Source of the DNA: Nakamurella silvestris
GTDB lineage: Bacteria; Actinomycetota; Actinomycetes; Mycobacteriales; Nakamurellaceae
Length of the DNA stretch: 64,000 bases
Assembly: GCA_003576535.1 (NCBI GenBank)
Contig: QXCQ01000047.1
Location: forward strand, 20,877-84,876
Direction of reading: 5' to 3'
In this document: positions 44,486-53,547 of the stretch, piece after piece
How the letters are laid out: each line of letters begins with the position of its first letter
How positions within the stretch are numbered: position 1 is the first letter of the stretch
Position numbers and translations under genes: made by a program
The notes under the pieces: generated by a model
What the model was told of the DNA's origin: nothing
The model's input: the letters and a program-made list of their open reading frames with translations, nothing else
Database searches by the model: none

Positions 44486-44910
44486 CGGCGGGGCGGGTGG
44501 TCACCGCTGCCGTGGTGGACGAGATGTTGAACCTGGACGACCATGTCGCGGCCGTGGCCGACGCGGCAGCCGGAGCGACCGTCGCCTTCAGCGGGATGGT
44601 CCGGGACCACGACGGCGGACGTTCGGTGCGCGCGTTGGAATACCACGGGCACCCGACGAGCGGCCGGATCGTTGCCGAGGTTGCGGCCGAGATCGCCGCC
44701 CGCCCAGGGGTCATCGCGGTTGCCGTCACCCACCGGGTCGGCCTGCTGGAGATCGGCGACCTGGCCGTGGTGGCCGCGGTGTCGAGTGCGCATCGTGGCA
44801 CGGCCTTCCTGGCCTGCGGGGACCTGATCGACGAGGTGAAGAAGCGGATCCCGATCTGGAAGCGGCAGATCTTCGTCGACGGCACCGACGAATGGGTCGG
44901 CTCCGCCTGA
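44482..44910 (+). CDS. moaE: Molybdopterin synthase catalytic subunit MoaE
   Basis: 142 aa. VAFSGMVRDHDGGRSVRALEYHGHP and VKKRIPIWKRQIFVDG (with the active-site lysines) define the family. It forms molybdopterin synthase with MoaD, whose gene is on the opposite strand at 47331-47618. Last gene of the coupled malic enzyme-moaC-mog-moaE unit, followed by a family B palindrome. Confidence 0.95.
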   Translation: MTAGRVVTAAVVDEMLNLDDHVAAVADAAAGATVAFSGMVRDHDGGRSVRALEYHGHPTSGRIVAEVAAEIAARPGVIAVAVTHRVGLLEIGDLAVVAAVSSAHRGTAFLACGDLIDEVKKRIPIWKRQIFVDGTDEWVGSA

Positions 44911-44929
44911 AACCCCGCACCACCTCACC

Positions 44930-44999
44930 GTTCTCGCGCACGGTGTTGCTCCTCGCGCACGTAACAACGCGCGCGAGGACCAAGAACGCGCGCGGGAAC
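44930..44999. repeat. Long palindrome, family B copy 2
   Basis: 32-nt arms (44930-44961, 44968-44999), loop TAACAA, six differences. The left arm matches copy 1 (GTTCTCGCGCAC...GTTGCTCCTCGCGCACG). It sits between moaE and the convergent hydrolase-like gene. Confidence 0.8.
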
Positions 45000-45006
45000 A
45001 GGGGAA

Positions 45007-46161
45007 TCAGGGCTCGAGGCCGTACACGACCCGGATCGACTGGTTGTACTGGGTGGCGTTCTTCTCGGCGCTGGCGTGCTCGCCGTCGGTGATGAGGAAG
45101 ACCGTCAGATCCAGGTCGTAGGTAGCGGCGGCATCCTCGAGCTGCTGCTGCACCCGGGCGACGTTGATCGTGTTGTCGTCGGTGCCGATCTCCGGACGGA
45201 AGTAGACGAGCCTGGCCCCGGGCGGCAGCTCGGACAGGACGTCGTCGGCGCGGAACCGGCGGATGACGCCGTACTGGTCCGTGACCAGCTGGGTGGAGAT
45301 TCCGGTGCCGCTGATCTTGTCCCGCACGATCTCGGAGAGTTTGTACTTGAAGTCGTCGAAGCGGAAGGACCCACCGGGGAACGGGAACACCCCGGACGCC
45401 CACTGGTGGCGCTGGGCCAGCATCTCCACGGCGACCCGGGAGATCGCCCCGCCCTCGGTGCCGATCGCCTCCGTGATCGCCGACAGCAGGTCCGCCTTGG
45501 TCCGGCTCGACTGGCGGACATCGGCGGTGGACAGCGGGGTGCAGTCCAGGAAGATCGTGCCCACACTCGGGAACAGGTAGCCCTCATCACCCATCGGCTG
45601 GCCCTGCATCCGGCCGAGCTGTGAGGCCAGGTTCAGAGCGACGTCACCCCCCATGCTCGATCCGTAGAAGTTGACCACGTCGGGATGGGTCGACTCCAGC
45701 AGGTCGATGAACTTCGCGGTGAGGTCGACATCGACGATGCTGGTCCCGTAGACCAGGGAGTAGATGTCGGTGTCCGCACGGGACAGGCTCGGCCGCAGGG
45801 CCTGGGCGATGTAGCTGCCGCTCTTGCGGTTGAGCCCGCCGATCACCACGGTCAGGTAGCGGTGGTCCGGGCGCGCCTGGGTCGTCTTCTGCGAGACCGG
45901 GACGAATTCGGCGCCGTTCGCCGGCCAGATCAACTTGTCGGCCAGCCACTGGTCGCCCCGGAGGAACAGCCACACGGAGGTGAGGAACACCAGCAGCAGG
46001 TACAGCGGGTACCACGGGCGGGAGCGGAACCGCGTCCGGCGGACCGCCGTGGTGCGTCGGTGCTCCGATCGTGCGTTCGGGGAGTCGAGTTCGGCGGCGG
46101 ACGGGGCCGTCCAGGGGCGCAGGTCGGTGCTGCGCGGGGCGGGGGTGACATCGTGCTGCAT
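45007..46161 (-). CDS. Membrane-anchored alpha/beta-hydrolase-like protein (384 aa)
   Basis: One N-terminal membrane segment (YPLYLLLVFLTSVWLFL, about 53-69). An extracytoplasmic domain follows with VVNFYGSSMGGDVALNLASQLG, a GxSxG nucleophile elbow (Gly-Ser-Ser-Met-Gly) of the alpha/beta-hydrolase fold. It begins YLTVVIGGLNRKSGSYIAQALRP. A convincing Asp/His pair cannot be assigned by eye; LVYFRPEIGTDDNT and ITDGEHAS near the C-terminus are candidates. No substrate prediction. It is convergent to moaE. Confidence 0.6.
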   Translation of the reverse strand: MQHDVTPAPRSTDLRPWTAPSAAELDSPNARSEHRRTTAVRRTRFRSRPWYPLYLLLVFLTSVWLFLRGDQWLADKLIWPANGAEFVPVSQKTTQARPDHRYLTVVIGGLNRKSGSYIAQALRPSLSRADTDIYSLVYGTSIVDVDLTAKFIDLLESTHPDVVNFYGSSMGGDVALNLASQLGRMQGQPMGDEGYLFPSVGTIFLDCTPLSTADVRQSSRTKADLLSAITEAIGTEGGAISRVAVEMLAQRHQWASGVFPFPGGSFRFDDFKYKLSEIVRDKISGTGISTQLVTDQYGVIRRFRADDVLSELPPGARLVYFRPEIGTDDNTINVARVQQQLEDAAATYDLDLTVFLITDGEHASAEKNATQYNQSIRVVYGLEP

Positions 46162-46227
46162 TTGTCGTCCAGTGTAGGGACGGCCCGCCGTGAAACCCTG
46201 TCAGGCCTGATCAGCGTCCTGGAACGA

Positions 46228-46264
46228 CCTGTGGCCGTGACCTCCAGGAGGTCACGGCCACAGG
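46228..46264. terminator. Near-perfect palindrome between two minus-strand genes
   Basis: CCTGTGGCCGTGACCTCC-A-GGAGGTCACGGCCACAGG, 18-nt perfect arms around one base (so an effective stem of about 16 bp). It is 25 bp downstream of the stop of the Pro-rich membrane protein and probably ends its transcript. Confidence 0.6.
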
Positions 46265-46289
46265 GTGGATCAATTCGGGCTGGGCGGTA

Positions 46290-47117
46290 CTACCGTCCGC
46301 TGCCGGGAGCCGGCTTGGCGAGGAAGCCGGGGACCGGGAGCTTGAACGGCACCTTGCCGCCGCTGACTTCTGCGTTCAGCAGGGTGACGTAGGTCAGGGC
46401 GAGAGTGGTGACGAGGGCGAACCAGACGCCGAAGCCCGGGCCGACGGACAGTCCGGTGTCGTCGAGGCTGCCGATGCCACCGAAGAGGCCACCAGGACCG
46501 TCATAGGCGAAGGTGTGGATCAGGACCAGGATCATCAGGACGAAGGAGATGGCGGCCCCGTAGAACAGCCACTCGGACTTGACCTGGCCCGGCTTGACGA
46601 CACCGATCAGCCCGAGCAGGTACACGACACCGACGGCCAGGGCGATCAGGACCGGGATCCACCACCACAGCGACCAACCGCTGTAGCCGGTGCTGCCGCT
46701 GGAGTAGACGGTCTTGACCGAGACGCTCCAGAAGTTGAAGAAGCTGGCGATCAGGGTCAACAGGGAGGCACCGACCACGGCCCAGCCCAGCGGACTGACC
46801 TTGCTCGGATCGAAGGCGGGGGTGGCAGGTCCGGGAGCACCGTAGCCGGGCTGCGGCTGGTACCCGGGCGGGGGCACGGCACCGGCCGGCGGGTAGCCCT
46901 GACCGGGCGGAACGGCACCGGCCGGCGGGAAACCGGGAGCGGGCTGCTGGTATCCGGGGGCCGGCTGCTGGTAACCGGGCGGGGGAGGAGGAACGGCACC
47001 GGGCTGGGGGTAGCCGGGCGGCGGCGGGGGGACTGCCCCCGGCGGCGGGTAACCACCGGCGGGGTTCTGTCCGGGCTGTCCCTGTGGAGGGAACTGGCCG
47101 GGTGGTGGTTGAGTCAC
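46290..47117 (-). CDS. Proline-rich membrane protein, four membrane segments (275 aa)
   Basis: First ~100 residues are Pro/Gly/Gln/Tyr repeats (PPPGAVPPPPPGYPQPGAV and PGYQQPAPGYQQPAPG). Then come four hydrophobic segments (WAVVGASLLTLIASFF, WIPVLIALAVGVVYLLGLI, FYGAAISFVLMILVLI, FALVTTLALTYVTLL). This layout is common to unnamed actinobacterial membrane proteins with cytoplasmic proline-rich tails, often linked to cell-envelope processes. No catalytic motif. A palindromic hairpin follows. Confidence 0.7.
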   Translation of the reverse strand: MTQPPPGQFPPQGQPGQNPAGGYPPPGAVPPPPPGYPQPGAVPPPPPGYQQPAPGYQQPAPGFPPAGAVPPGQGYPPAGAVPPPGYQPQPGYGAPGPATPAFDPSKVSPLGWAVVGASLLTLIASFFNFWSVSVKTVYSSGSTGYSGWSLWWWIPVLIALAVGVVYLLGLIGVVKPGQVKSEWLFYGAAISFVLMILVLIHTFAYDGPGGLFGGIGSLDDTGLSVGPGFGVWFALVTTLALTYVTLLNAEVSGGKVPFKLPVPGFLAKPAPGSGR

Positions 47118-47330
47118 AGGTACCTCCGGTTGAACCGAGAGCTCGGGTTGGCCCCCGTGTCGGGTGTTGATCGTTGCTGAGTCGACGCTAATGCTCCACC
47201 ACCGAATTAGGTAGCAAAACGCGAGCGATCACCCTCAGATTTTTCCGTATCGTCACAAGAAGGTGCCCGGGATCGGCCGTTTGATGCATCCCATCTCCGA
47301 ACTGGGGCTCCGTCGCCCTTCAGAGGTGGC

Positions 47331-47618
47331 TCAGCCCCCGGCGAAGGGTGGGAGCACGTCGATGGCATCACCTGCGCCGACGGCGCGGGACGGATCTCCC
47401 ACCACGACCTCGTTCAGCAGGAAACTGCACCGGTCGAGCACCTGGGCGAGGCCGCTGCCGTGGCGTGCTCCCAGGGCCGCCAGGACCGTGGCGACACTGG
47501 CCGGGGCGGGCACGGTGACCGTTTCCTCATCGATACCGGTGGCGGCCCGGGCCGCCGCGAAGTAGCGGACGAGGACCGCCGTGCCGCTGGTTGTTGCCGT
47601 GGAGGCGCGATCGGACAC
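47331..47618 (-). CDS. moaD: Molybdopterin synthase sulfur-carrier subunit MoaD
   Basis: 95 aa ubiquitin-like protein starting at GTG 47618, with VLVRYFAAARAATGIDEETV near the N-terminus and the required C-terminal Gly-Gly (PPFAGG), which carries the thiocarboxylate. It begins 2 bp after the moaA stop, so it is translationally coupled to moaA. Partner of MoaE. Confidence 0.9.
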   Translation of the reverse strand: MSDRASTATTSGTAVLVRYFAAARAATGIDEETVTVPAPASVATVLAALGARHGSGLAQVLDRCSFLLNEVVVGDPSRAVGAGDAIDVLPPFAGG

Positions 47619-47620
47619 CC

Positions 47621-48736
47621 TCAGCCGCCGATCGAGCTCATCGGGCGGTCCGGCTGCAGGAAGGCCGGATCGTTGATGCCGTGGCCGGGCAGCTTCTCCC
47701 ACATCGCCCCGCGCCAGGCCTGTGCGATCTCCTCGTCGGGCACCCCGGTGCGCAGCAGGACCCGCAGATCGGTCTCGGTGGTGGCGAAGAGGCAGCTGCG
47801 GATCTGCCCGTCCGCGGTGAGCCTGGTCCGATCGCAGTCACCGCAGAAGGGCCTCGTCACCGAGCCGATCACCCCGACCGTCGCCGGCCCGCCGTCGACG
47901 TCGAACAGTTCGGCGGGGGCTCCGCCCCGCGGGGCGGTGTGCGGACTGAGCCGGTAGCGGGCTCCCAGGTGCTCCAGGATCTCCTCTGCCGTGATCATCT
48001 CGCTGCGGGCCCAGCCGTGCTGCGCATCCAGCGGCATCTGTTCGATGAACCGCAGCTCGTAGCCGTGTTCCAGACAGAAGGTCAGCAGATCGACCGCCTC
48101 GTGGTCGTTGACCCCGCGCATCAGCACCGCGTTGACCTTGACCGGGGTCAGCCCGGCCGCGGCGGCAGCGGCCAGGCCGTTGATCACATCGGCGTGACGG
48201 GGCCGACGGGTCAGCCGGGTGAAGGTGTCAGGGGTCATGGTGTCCAGCGACACGTTGAGTCGGTCCAGTCCCGCGGCGGCCAGCCCCTCGGCCCGCCGGG
48301 TGAGTCCGAGGCCGTTGGTGGTCATCGACATCTGCGGACGAGGGGAGAGGGCGGCGGCGCCCGCGATGATCGACTCCACCCCCTTGCGCAGCAGCGGCTC
48401 CCCACCGGTGAAGCGCAGTTCGGTGATACCGAGGTGCTCCACCCCGATCGTGATCAGCCGGAGCAGCTCCGCGTCGTCGAGGACCTCGGTGCCGGGGAGC
48501 CAGTCCAACCCCTCGGCGGGCATGCAGTAGGTGCAGCGCAGGTTGCACCGGTCGGTCAACGAGATGCGCAGGTCGGTGGCCGTGCGACCGTACCGGTCGA
48601 TCAGGCCCGGGGCGTCCGGTCGGTCTGCCGTGTGCGGCATCCCCGCAGGCAGGCCGGGAGCGGGGGAACAGGCCGTCGTCGCCGGTCCGCCCGGGGCAGC
48701 ACCGAACGTCGGAAGTCCCAACGCGATGCCTGCCAT
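47621..48736 (-). CDS. moaA: GTP 3',8-cyclase MoaA (radical SAM)
   Basis: 371 aa. N-terminal radical-SAM cluster CNLRCTYC (Cys64, Cys68, Cys71). The second Fe-S cluster Cys are in FCGDCDRTRLTADGQIRSCLF, and the conserved double-glycine C-terminus is SSIGG. ELRFTGGEPLLRKG and NVSLDTM are additional conserved blocks. First step of molybdenum-cofactor synthesis, acting with MoaC. Followed immediately by moaD. Confidence 0.97.
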   Translation of the reverse strand: MAGIALGLPTFGAAPGGPATTACSPAPGLPAGMPHTADRPDAPGLIDRYGRTATDLRISLTDRCNLRCTYCMPAEGLDWLPGTEVLDDAELLRLITIGVEHLGITELRFTGGEPLLRKGVESIIAGAAALSPRPQMSMTTNGLGLTRRAEGLAAAGLDRLNVSLDTMTPDTFTRLTRRPRHADVINGLAAAAAAGLTPVKVNAVLMRGVNDHEAVDLLTFCLEHGYELRFIEQMPLDAQHGWARSEMITAEEILEHLGARYRLSPHTAPRGGAPAELFDVDGGPATVGVIGSVTRPFCGDCDRTRLTADGQIRSCLFATTETDLRVLLRTGVPDEEIAQAWRGAMWEKLPGHGINDPAFLQPDRPMSSIGG

Positions 48737-48876
48737 GCTCCTCAGCGTAACCGTGCGCGGTACGGGCGGTGCGGACCCGCCGTCGCAGCCGCCGAGGCGG
48801 TGCCGAACGGTCCGCGGAGAACGATCAGGACACTTCGTGGCGCGCGGCGGCTCCGATTGGCACTAGCGTCATTGGT

Positions 48877-49278
48877 ATGTGGACAACTGCCGACGTAGAC
48901 GATTGTTTTGCTCGTGTGACAAAGATGGTTGCCCATCTCCCCGAGGTCGAAGCCGGCCAATGGCACTCCAACTTCCGACTCCAGCTGCAGGGCAAGCGAT
49001 TTGCCTCAGTTCTGGTGAACCACCACGGCGACGGTCGCCTCGCTCTGAGCTGCAAGGCCGCACCCGGGGACCAGCAGGCGCTGATCGAGGAGGACCCGGA
49101 AAGGTACTTCGTGCCTTCCTACGACGGTGCCCACGGCTGGGTCGGCGCGCATCTGGACCCCGAGCACCACCCGAACTGGGACCAGATCGGCGAACTGCTG
49201 GTGCAGGCCTGGCGTGAGGCCGCCACGGTGACGATGCTGCGCAAGTTCGACGCGGACAACCCCACCCCGGTGGAGTAG
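48877..49278 (+). CDS. MmcQ/YjbR-family protein (133 aa)
   Basis: MWTTADVDDCFARVTKMVAHLPEVEAGQWHSNFRLQ, GKRFASVLVNHHGDGRLALSCK and YFVPSYDGAHGWVGAHLD are typical of the MmcQ/YjbR (DUF419) small alpha/beta family. The frame extends upstream without conservation, so the ATG at 48877 is used. It lies divergent from moaA. Function of the family is unknown (DNA-binding-like fold). Confidence 0.85.
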   Translation: MWTTADVDDCFARVTKMVAHLPEVEAGQWHSNFRLQLQGKRFASVLVNHHGDGRLALSCKAAPGDQQALIEEDPERYFVPSYDGAHGWVGAHLDPEHHPNWDQIGELLVQAWREAATVTMLRKFDADNPTPVE

Positions 49279-49348
49279 CCGGTCGGCGGAGCAGGCGAAC
49301 CGGGCGTGGATCCGGGGTGGACCGGCTCCGGTGGTGAATAGTGGTGCG

Positions 49349-50230
49349 ATGAGAACGTTCGTTGATCCGGCAGCGGTGTCCTCGGCCCTGGCCGAGGTCG
49401 GGTACCTGCCCGACACCGGCCTGTCGACGGCGGCCTTCCTTGCCCTGCGGCTGCATCGGCCGCTGCTGCTGGAGGGTGAGCCGGGGGCGGGCAAGACCGC
49501 CTTGGCGGCGGCGTTGGCCCGTGCCACGGGGGCGCAGCTGATCAGGCTGCAGTGTTTCGAGGGCATCGATGCCGCTCAGGCCCTGTACGACTGGGACTTC
49601 CCACGTCAGGTGCTGCATCTGCGCGCCGTGGAGGCGACGGCGGTCGATGCCGATCCGGCCACGGTCGAGTCGCAGCTCTACGGTGAGCGTTTCCTGATCG
49701 AGCGACCGATCCTGCGTGCCCTGCGGCAGCCGCCCGCGGTGCTGTTGATCGACGAGATCGACCGGGCCGATGACGAGTTCGAGGCCTTCCTGCTGGAGGT
49801 CCTCACCGATTTCGCCGTCACCATCCCGGAGATCGGCCGGGTCGCCGCCGAGGAACCACCCCTGGTGGTCCTGACCTCCAACCGCACCCGCGATCTGCAC
49901 GACGCCCTCAAACGCCGCTGCCTGTACCACTGGCTCGATCACCCTGGTCTGGATCGCGAGGTGGCCATCCTGCGCAGCCGGCTGCCCGAGATCAGCGACC
50001 GGCTCGCCCAGGACGTCGGCCGCGCCGTCGCGGCGCTGCGGTCGGCCGAACTCGTCAAACCACCGGGTGTGGCCGAGAGCCTGGACTGGGCGCGTGCGCT
50101 GCACATCCTGGGCGGTGACCGGATCGACCTGGAGCGGGCCACCGCCTCCCTCGGGGCGGTCCTGAAGTACCGCGAGGACCTCGACCGGGTGGCGCAGGTG
50201 GGCCTCGCCGGGCTGCTCGGGTTGCGATGA
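49349..50230 (+). CDS. MoxR-family AAA+ ATPase (CoxD-like, 293 aa)
   Basis: LRLHRPLLLEGEPGAGKTAL (Walker A at 43-50), AVLLIDEIDRADDEFEAFLLE (Walker B plus sensor) and NRTRDLHDALKRRCLYHWLD. In carboxydotrophs and other molybdenum-hydroxylase users, CoxD works with CoxE to finish the active site of the enzyme. Its stop overlaps the start of the VWA gene (ATGA), so the two form an operon. Start ATG 49349; a GTG six codons upstream is possible. Confidence 0.88.
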   Translation: MRTFVDPAAVSSALAEVGYLPDTGLSTAAFLALRLHRPLLLEGEPGAGKTALAAALARATGAQLIRLQCFEGIDAAQALYDWDFPRQVLHLRAVEATAVDADPATVESQLYGERFLIERPILRALRQPPAVLLIDEIDRADDEFEAFLLEVLTDFAVTIPEIGRVAAEEPPLVVLTSNRTRDLHDALKRRCLYHWLDHPGLDREVAILRSRLPEISDRLAQDVGRAVAALRSAELVKPPGVAESLDWARALHILGGDRIDLERATASLGAVLKYREDLDRVAQVGLAGLLGLR

Positions 50231-51342
50231 CGGCGGCCCGTCCGGCGGTGGAGATCCTGCTGGGGTTCACCCGGGTCGTGGCCGCGGCCGGTCTGCCGGT
50301 CAACACCCCACGGTGCGCCGCGTTCCTGGAGGCGGCCGATGCCCTGGACGTCGCCGATCCGCGGCAGACCTATTGGGCCGGGCGGCTGACCCTGTGTGCC
50401 GGACCGGCGGATCTGTTCCGTTACGACACCGCCTTTCTCGCCTATTTCGGGGAGAGCTTCACCGGTCTGGGACACGGGCCGGGCGGGCCGCGGTCGGCCG
50501 GGGCGGCCGCGCATCCCCTTCGTGGAGACACCGGGCACCCGACGCCGGGCGAGGACGAACCGACCCCGGTGCCCGGGGCCACCTCGGATCTGGAGCTGTT
50601 GCGGGACCGGGACTTCCAGGACCTGGACCAGGCCGAACAGGTGGCGCTGCAGCGGCTCTTCGACCGGATGCGACCGAGCCCGCCCGTCCGCAGGGTTCCG
50701 CGGCGTCGGCCGGCGGATCGGGGTCGGCCGGACCCGCGACGCACGGTCGCGGCGATGATGCGCAGCGGCGGTGAGCCCGTTCGACTGCACCGTCGGGAGC
50801 GGCGGCTGCGACCCCGCCGGATCGTGGCCCTGGTGGACATCTCCGGATCGATGGCACCGTACGCCGATTCGTTGCTGAAATTCGCCCGGATGCTGCAGCG
50901 CAGGTTTCCCGGCTCGGTCGAGACCTTCACCATGGGGACGAGGCTGACCCGGGTCACCGGGGCGCTGGCCCACCCGGTGGCGCAGACGGCCCTGGTGGCC
51001 GCAGCGGCCGCCATCCCGGACTGGTCCGGGGGGACACGGCTCGGCGAGACCCTCGGGGCCTTCGTCGGCCGCCACGGGCGGCGGGGGGTGGCCCGCGGGG
51101 CGGTGGTGGTGATCTTCTCCGACGGATGGGAACGGGGGAGCGCGGACAGGCTCGCGACCGAACTCGCCGCCCTGCACCTGCTTGCCCGGACCGTGATCTG
51201 GGTCAACCCGCACCAGGGCAAGGTGGGGTACCTGCCGGTCCAGTCGGGGATGGTGGCCGCGCTGCCCCACGTCGATCACTTCCTGGCCGGCCACAGTTAT
51301 CGCACCCTGGAGGAACTGCTGGTGGTGATGGAACGTGCGTGA
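50227..51342 (+). CDS. VWA-domain protein, CoxE-like (371 aa)
   Basis: C-terminal VWA-like domain with the MIDAS motif DISGSMAPY (about 203-211), and ARGAVVVIFSDGWERGS. The N-terminal half (VEILLGFTRVVAAAGLPVN) and a charged Arg-rich linker match CoxE. CoxE partners MoxR-type ATPases to mature Mo hydroxylases. Start overlaps the MoxR stop; its end overlaps the XdhC gene by 8 bp. Confidence 0.87.
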   Translation: MTAARPAVEILLGFTRVVAAAGLPVNTPRCAAFLEAADALDVADPRQTYWAGRLTLCAGPADLFRYDTAFLAYFGESFTGLGHGPGGPRSAGAAAHPLRGDTGHPTPGEDEPTPVPGATSDLELLRDRDFQDLDQAEQVALQRLFDRMRPSPPVRRVPRRRPADRGRPDPRRTVAAMMRSGGEPVRLHRRERRLRPRRIVALVDISGSMAPYADSLLKFARMLQRRFPGSVETFTMGTRLTRVTGALAHPVAQTALVAAAAAIPDWSGGTRLGETLGAFVGRHGRRGVARGAVVVIFSDGWERGSADRLATELAALHLLARTVIWVNPHQGKVGYLPVQSGMVAALPHVDHFLAGHSYRTLEELLVVMERA

Positions 51343-52483
51343 CATCCTCACCGACCTGCTGAAGTGGTGGGAGAACGGGGAAACCGCCGCCGTCGGAACC
51401 GTTGTCGGCACCTTCCGGTCGGCCCCGCGAGCGGCCGGGGCGGCCATGGCGGTCGGCGCCGACGGGTCGGCCGTGGGGTCCGTCTCGGGTGGTTGTGTGG
51501 AAGGTGCGGTGTACGAGCTCGGCACCGGGATCCGTTCGGGCGGGGCGGCCGTGCTGCAACGGTTCGGGGTGAGCGACGACGACGCCTTCAGCGTCGGACT
51601 GACCTGCGGCGGCATCATCGACATCTTCGTCGAACCGTTGTCCCGGGGCACCTTTCCCGAGTTCGGGGTGTTCGCCGCTGCGGTCCTGGACGGTACCCCG
51701 GTGGCCGTGGCCACGGTGATCGACGGAGCCGCGGATCGGGTCGGGCGGCATCTTCTCGTCTGGGCCCAGGACGGTTCGGGGCCGACCGGTTCCCTGGGCA
51801 GTATGCGCCTTGACGACGCGGTGACCGATGACGCACGGGGGTTCCTCGCCGCCGGGCGCACCGGGGTGCTCACCTACGGGCCGGACGGTCAACGTCGCGG
51901 GGCGGGGCTGCGGGTGTTCATCTCCAGCTTCGCCCCCGCCCCCCGGATGCTGGTTTTCGGGGCGATCGACTTCGCCGCCGCGCTGGCCAGGATCGGCAGC
52001 TTCCTCGGGTACCGGGTCACCGTGTGCGACGCGAGGCCGGTGTTCGCCACTGCCAAGAGGTTTCCGCTGGCCGACGAGGTGGTGGTGGACTGGCCGCACC
52101 GTTACCTGCACCGGCAGGCCGCAGCCGGGGCGATCGACCAGCGGACCGTGGTGTGTGTGCTGACCCACGACCCGAAGTTCGACGTGCCCCTGCTGGAACT
52201 GGCGTTGACCCTCCCGGTGTCCTACATCGGGGCCATGGGATCGCGCCGGACACATCAGGATCGGCTGGAGGCACTCCGGCGTGCGGGGGTCTCCGAGTCC
52301 GACCTCGGTCGGTTGTCCTCACCCATCGGACTCGATCTCGGTGCGAGAACACCTGAGGAGACGGCGATCTCGATCGCCGCCGAGATCATCGCCCGGCAGT
52401 GGAGTGGTGGCGGTCGGCCGCTCACCGACCTGGACGGTGCGATCCATCAGCATGTCGAGCACGAGGCACCGGATTTCGGCTGA
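51335..52483 (+). CDS. xdhC: XdhC/CoxI-family molybdenum-hydroxylase maturation protein (382 aa)
   Basis: GTG start overlapping CoxE by 8 bp. N-terminal XdhC_CoxI domain (WENGETAAVGTVVGTFRSAPRAAGAAM, SVSGGCVEGAVYE). C-terminal Rossmann domain (RMLVFGAIDFAAALARIGSFLGY, VLTHDPKFDVPLLE, YIGAMGSRRTHQDR). XdhC inserts the sulfurated Mo cofactor into xanthine-dehydrogenase-type enzymes. No structural subunit of such an enzyme is in the window. The stop is 9 bp from the convergent glucokinase stop. Confidence 0.92.
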   Translation: MRDILTDLLKWWENGETAAVGTVVGTFRSAPRAAGAAMAVGADGSAVGSVSGGCVEGAVYELGTGIRSGGAAVLQRFGVSDDDAFSVGLTCGGIIDIFVEPLSRGTFPEFGVFAAAVLDGTPVAVATVIDGAADRVGRHLLVWAQDGSGPTGSLGSMRLDDAVTDDARGFLAAGRTGVLTYGPDGQRRGAGLRVFISSFAPAPRMLVFGAIDFAAALARIGSFLGYRVTVCDARPVFATAKRFPLADEVVVDWPHRYLHRQAAAGAIDQRTVVCVLTHDPKFDVPLLELALTLPVSYIGAMGSRRTHQDRLEALRRAGVSESDLGRLSSPIGLDLGARTPEETAISIAAEIIARQWSGGGRPLTDLDGAIHQHVEHEAPDFG

Positions 52484-52492
52484 CCGCGTGGG

Positions 52493-53485
52493 TCACCGGT
52501 CGAGGTGCCTGCCGGCCCCACGAAGACCGGGGTTGTCCACGGTGATCCGAACGGTGGCGATCTGGGAGAGGTAGCCGCCCATCTGTGGATGGTGCTCGAA
52601 CCGCTGCCGAAAACTGCTGCTGTGCAGGAAATCTGCGATCCGTCCGGGGATGCCGCCGGCGAGGTAGACACCACCGAGGGCGCCGTAGGTCAGGGCGGCG
52701 GTGGCGGCGACCGTGGCCAGCTGCTGACAGAACAGCGTGAGGGTGGTGACGCAGTCGGGGTCGGTGCCCCGTTGGCCGCGGTCACTGATCTGCGCCGCGG
52801 TCAGCGGTTCTGCCGGGTGACCGGACAGGAGGCACACGGCCGCGTGGGTTCGGACCAGGCCTGGCCCGGAGACCATGGTTTCGGCACTCACCGAGCCGTG
52901 GGCGCGCCGGAGGACGCCGATGACCTCGCTGTCGTAGTCGTCGAAGGGAGCGGCAGGGATGTGCCCTCCTTCGCCGGTGACCACCTGCCAGCCGGTGGCG
53001 GTCGGCAGCAGGCCGGCCATCCCCAGACCTGTGCCCGGTCCGAGTACCGCCTTGGTCAGACCGTCCCTGGGCGGGACCGTGCCCAGTGGGGCGGTGTCCG
53101 ATGCGGTCAGGGTGGGAACGGCGAGGGCGATGGCGGCGAAATCGTTGATCACGTCGAGGTGTTCCAGGCCCAGTTCCGCCCGGGTCCGGGTGATGGAGAA
53201 CCGCAGCGGTGTGTTCGTCAGCCCGCAGAGGTCGCCGTTGATCGGTCCGGCGAGGGCGACGCACATCCGGCTCGGTGCGGTGAAACCGACCTGCCGCAGG
53301 TAGTCCTGGACCAGCTCGGTCAGGTTGCCGCGCCCGGCGCACTCGAGGTTCCTGATGTGGTGCAGCGCACCGGAGTCCGGATCGGAGAAGGCGAATCTGG
53401 CGTTGGTGCCACCGATGTCGGCGACCAGACGATGACCGGTCGGTGGTGCGACGAGAACTGCGGTGTGTGCTGAAGCTGTGGTCAT
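52493..53485 (-). CDS. glk: Glucokinase of the E. coli (Pfam Glucokinase) type (330 aa)
   Basis: LVADIGGTNARFA (phosphate-binding loop), CVALAGPINGDLCGLTNTPLRFS, VINDFAAIALAVP and LGPGTGLGMAGLL are motifs of the E. coli-type glucokinase (non-ROK). Most actinobacteria use ROK-type glucokinase, so this is less common in the group. It phosphorylates glucose at position 6. The adjacent divergent ROK-family regulator may control it. Confidence 0.92.
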   Translation of the reverse strand: MTTASAHTAVLVAPPTGHRLVADIGGTNARFAFSDPDSGALHHIRNLECAGRGNLTELVQDYLRQVGFTAPSRMCVALAGPINGDLCGLTNTPLRFSITRTRAELGLEHLDVINDFAAIALAVPTLTASDTAPLGTVPPRDGLTKAVLGPGTGLGMAGLLPTATGWQVVTGEGGHIPAAPFDDYDSEVIGVLRRAHGSVSAETMVSGPGLVRTHAAVCLLSGHPAEPLTAAQISDRGQRGTDPDCVTTLTLFCQQLATVAATAALTYGALGGVYLAGGIPGRIADFLHSSSFRQRFEHHPQMGGYLSQIATVRITVDNPGLRGAGRHLDR

Positions 53486-53547
53486 GGCGTGCCTTATGTG
53501 ACGGTACTTGTGTCATGACGCGCCGGCGTTGCGGCCGGTGCGATGAA

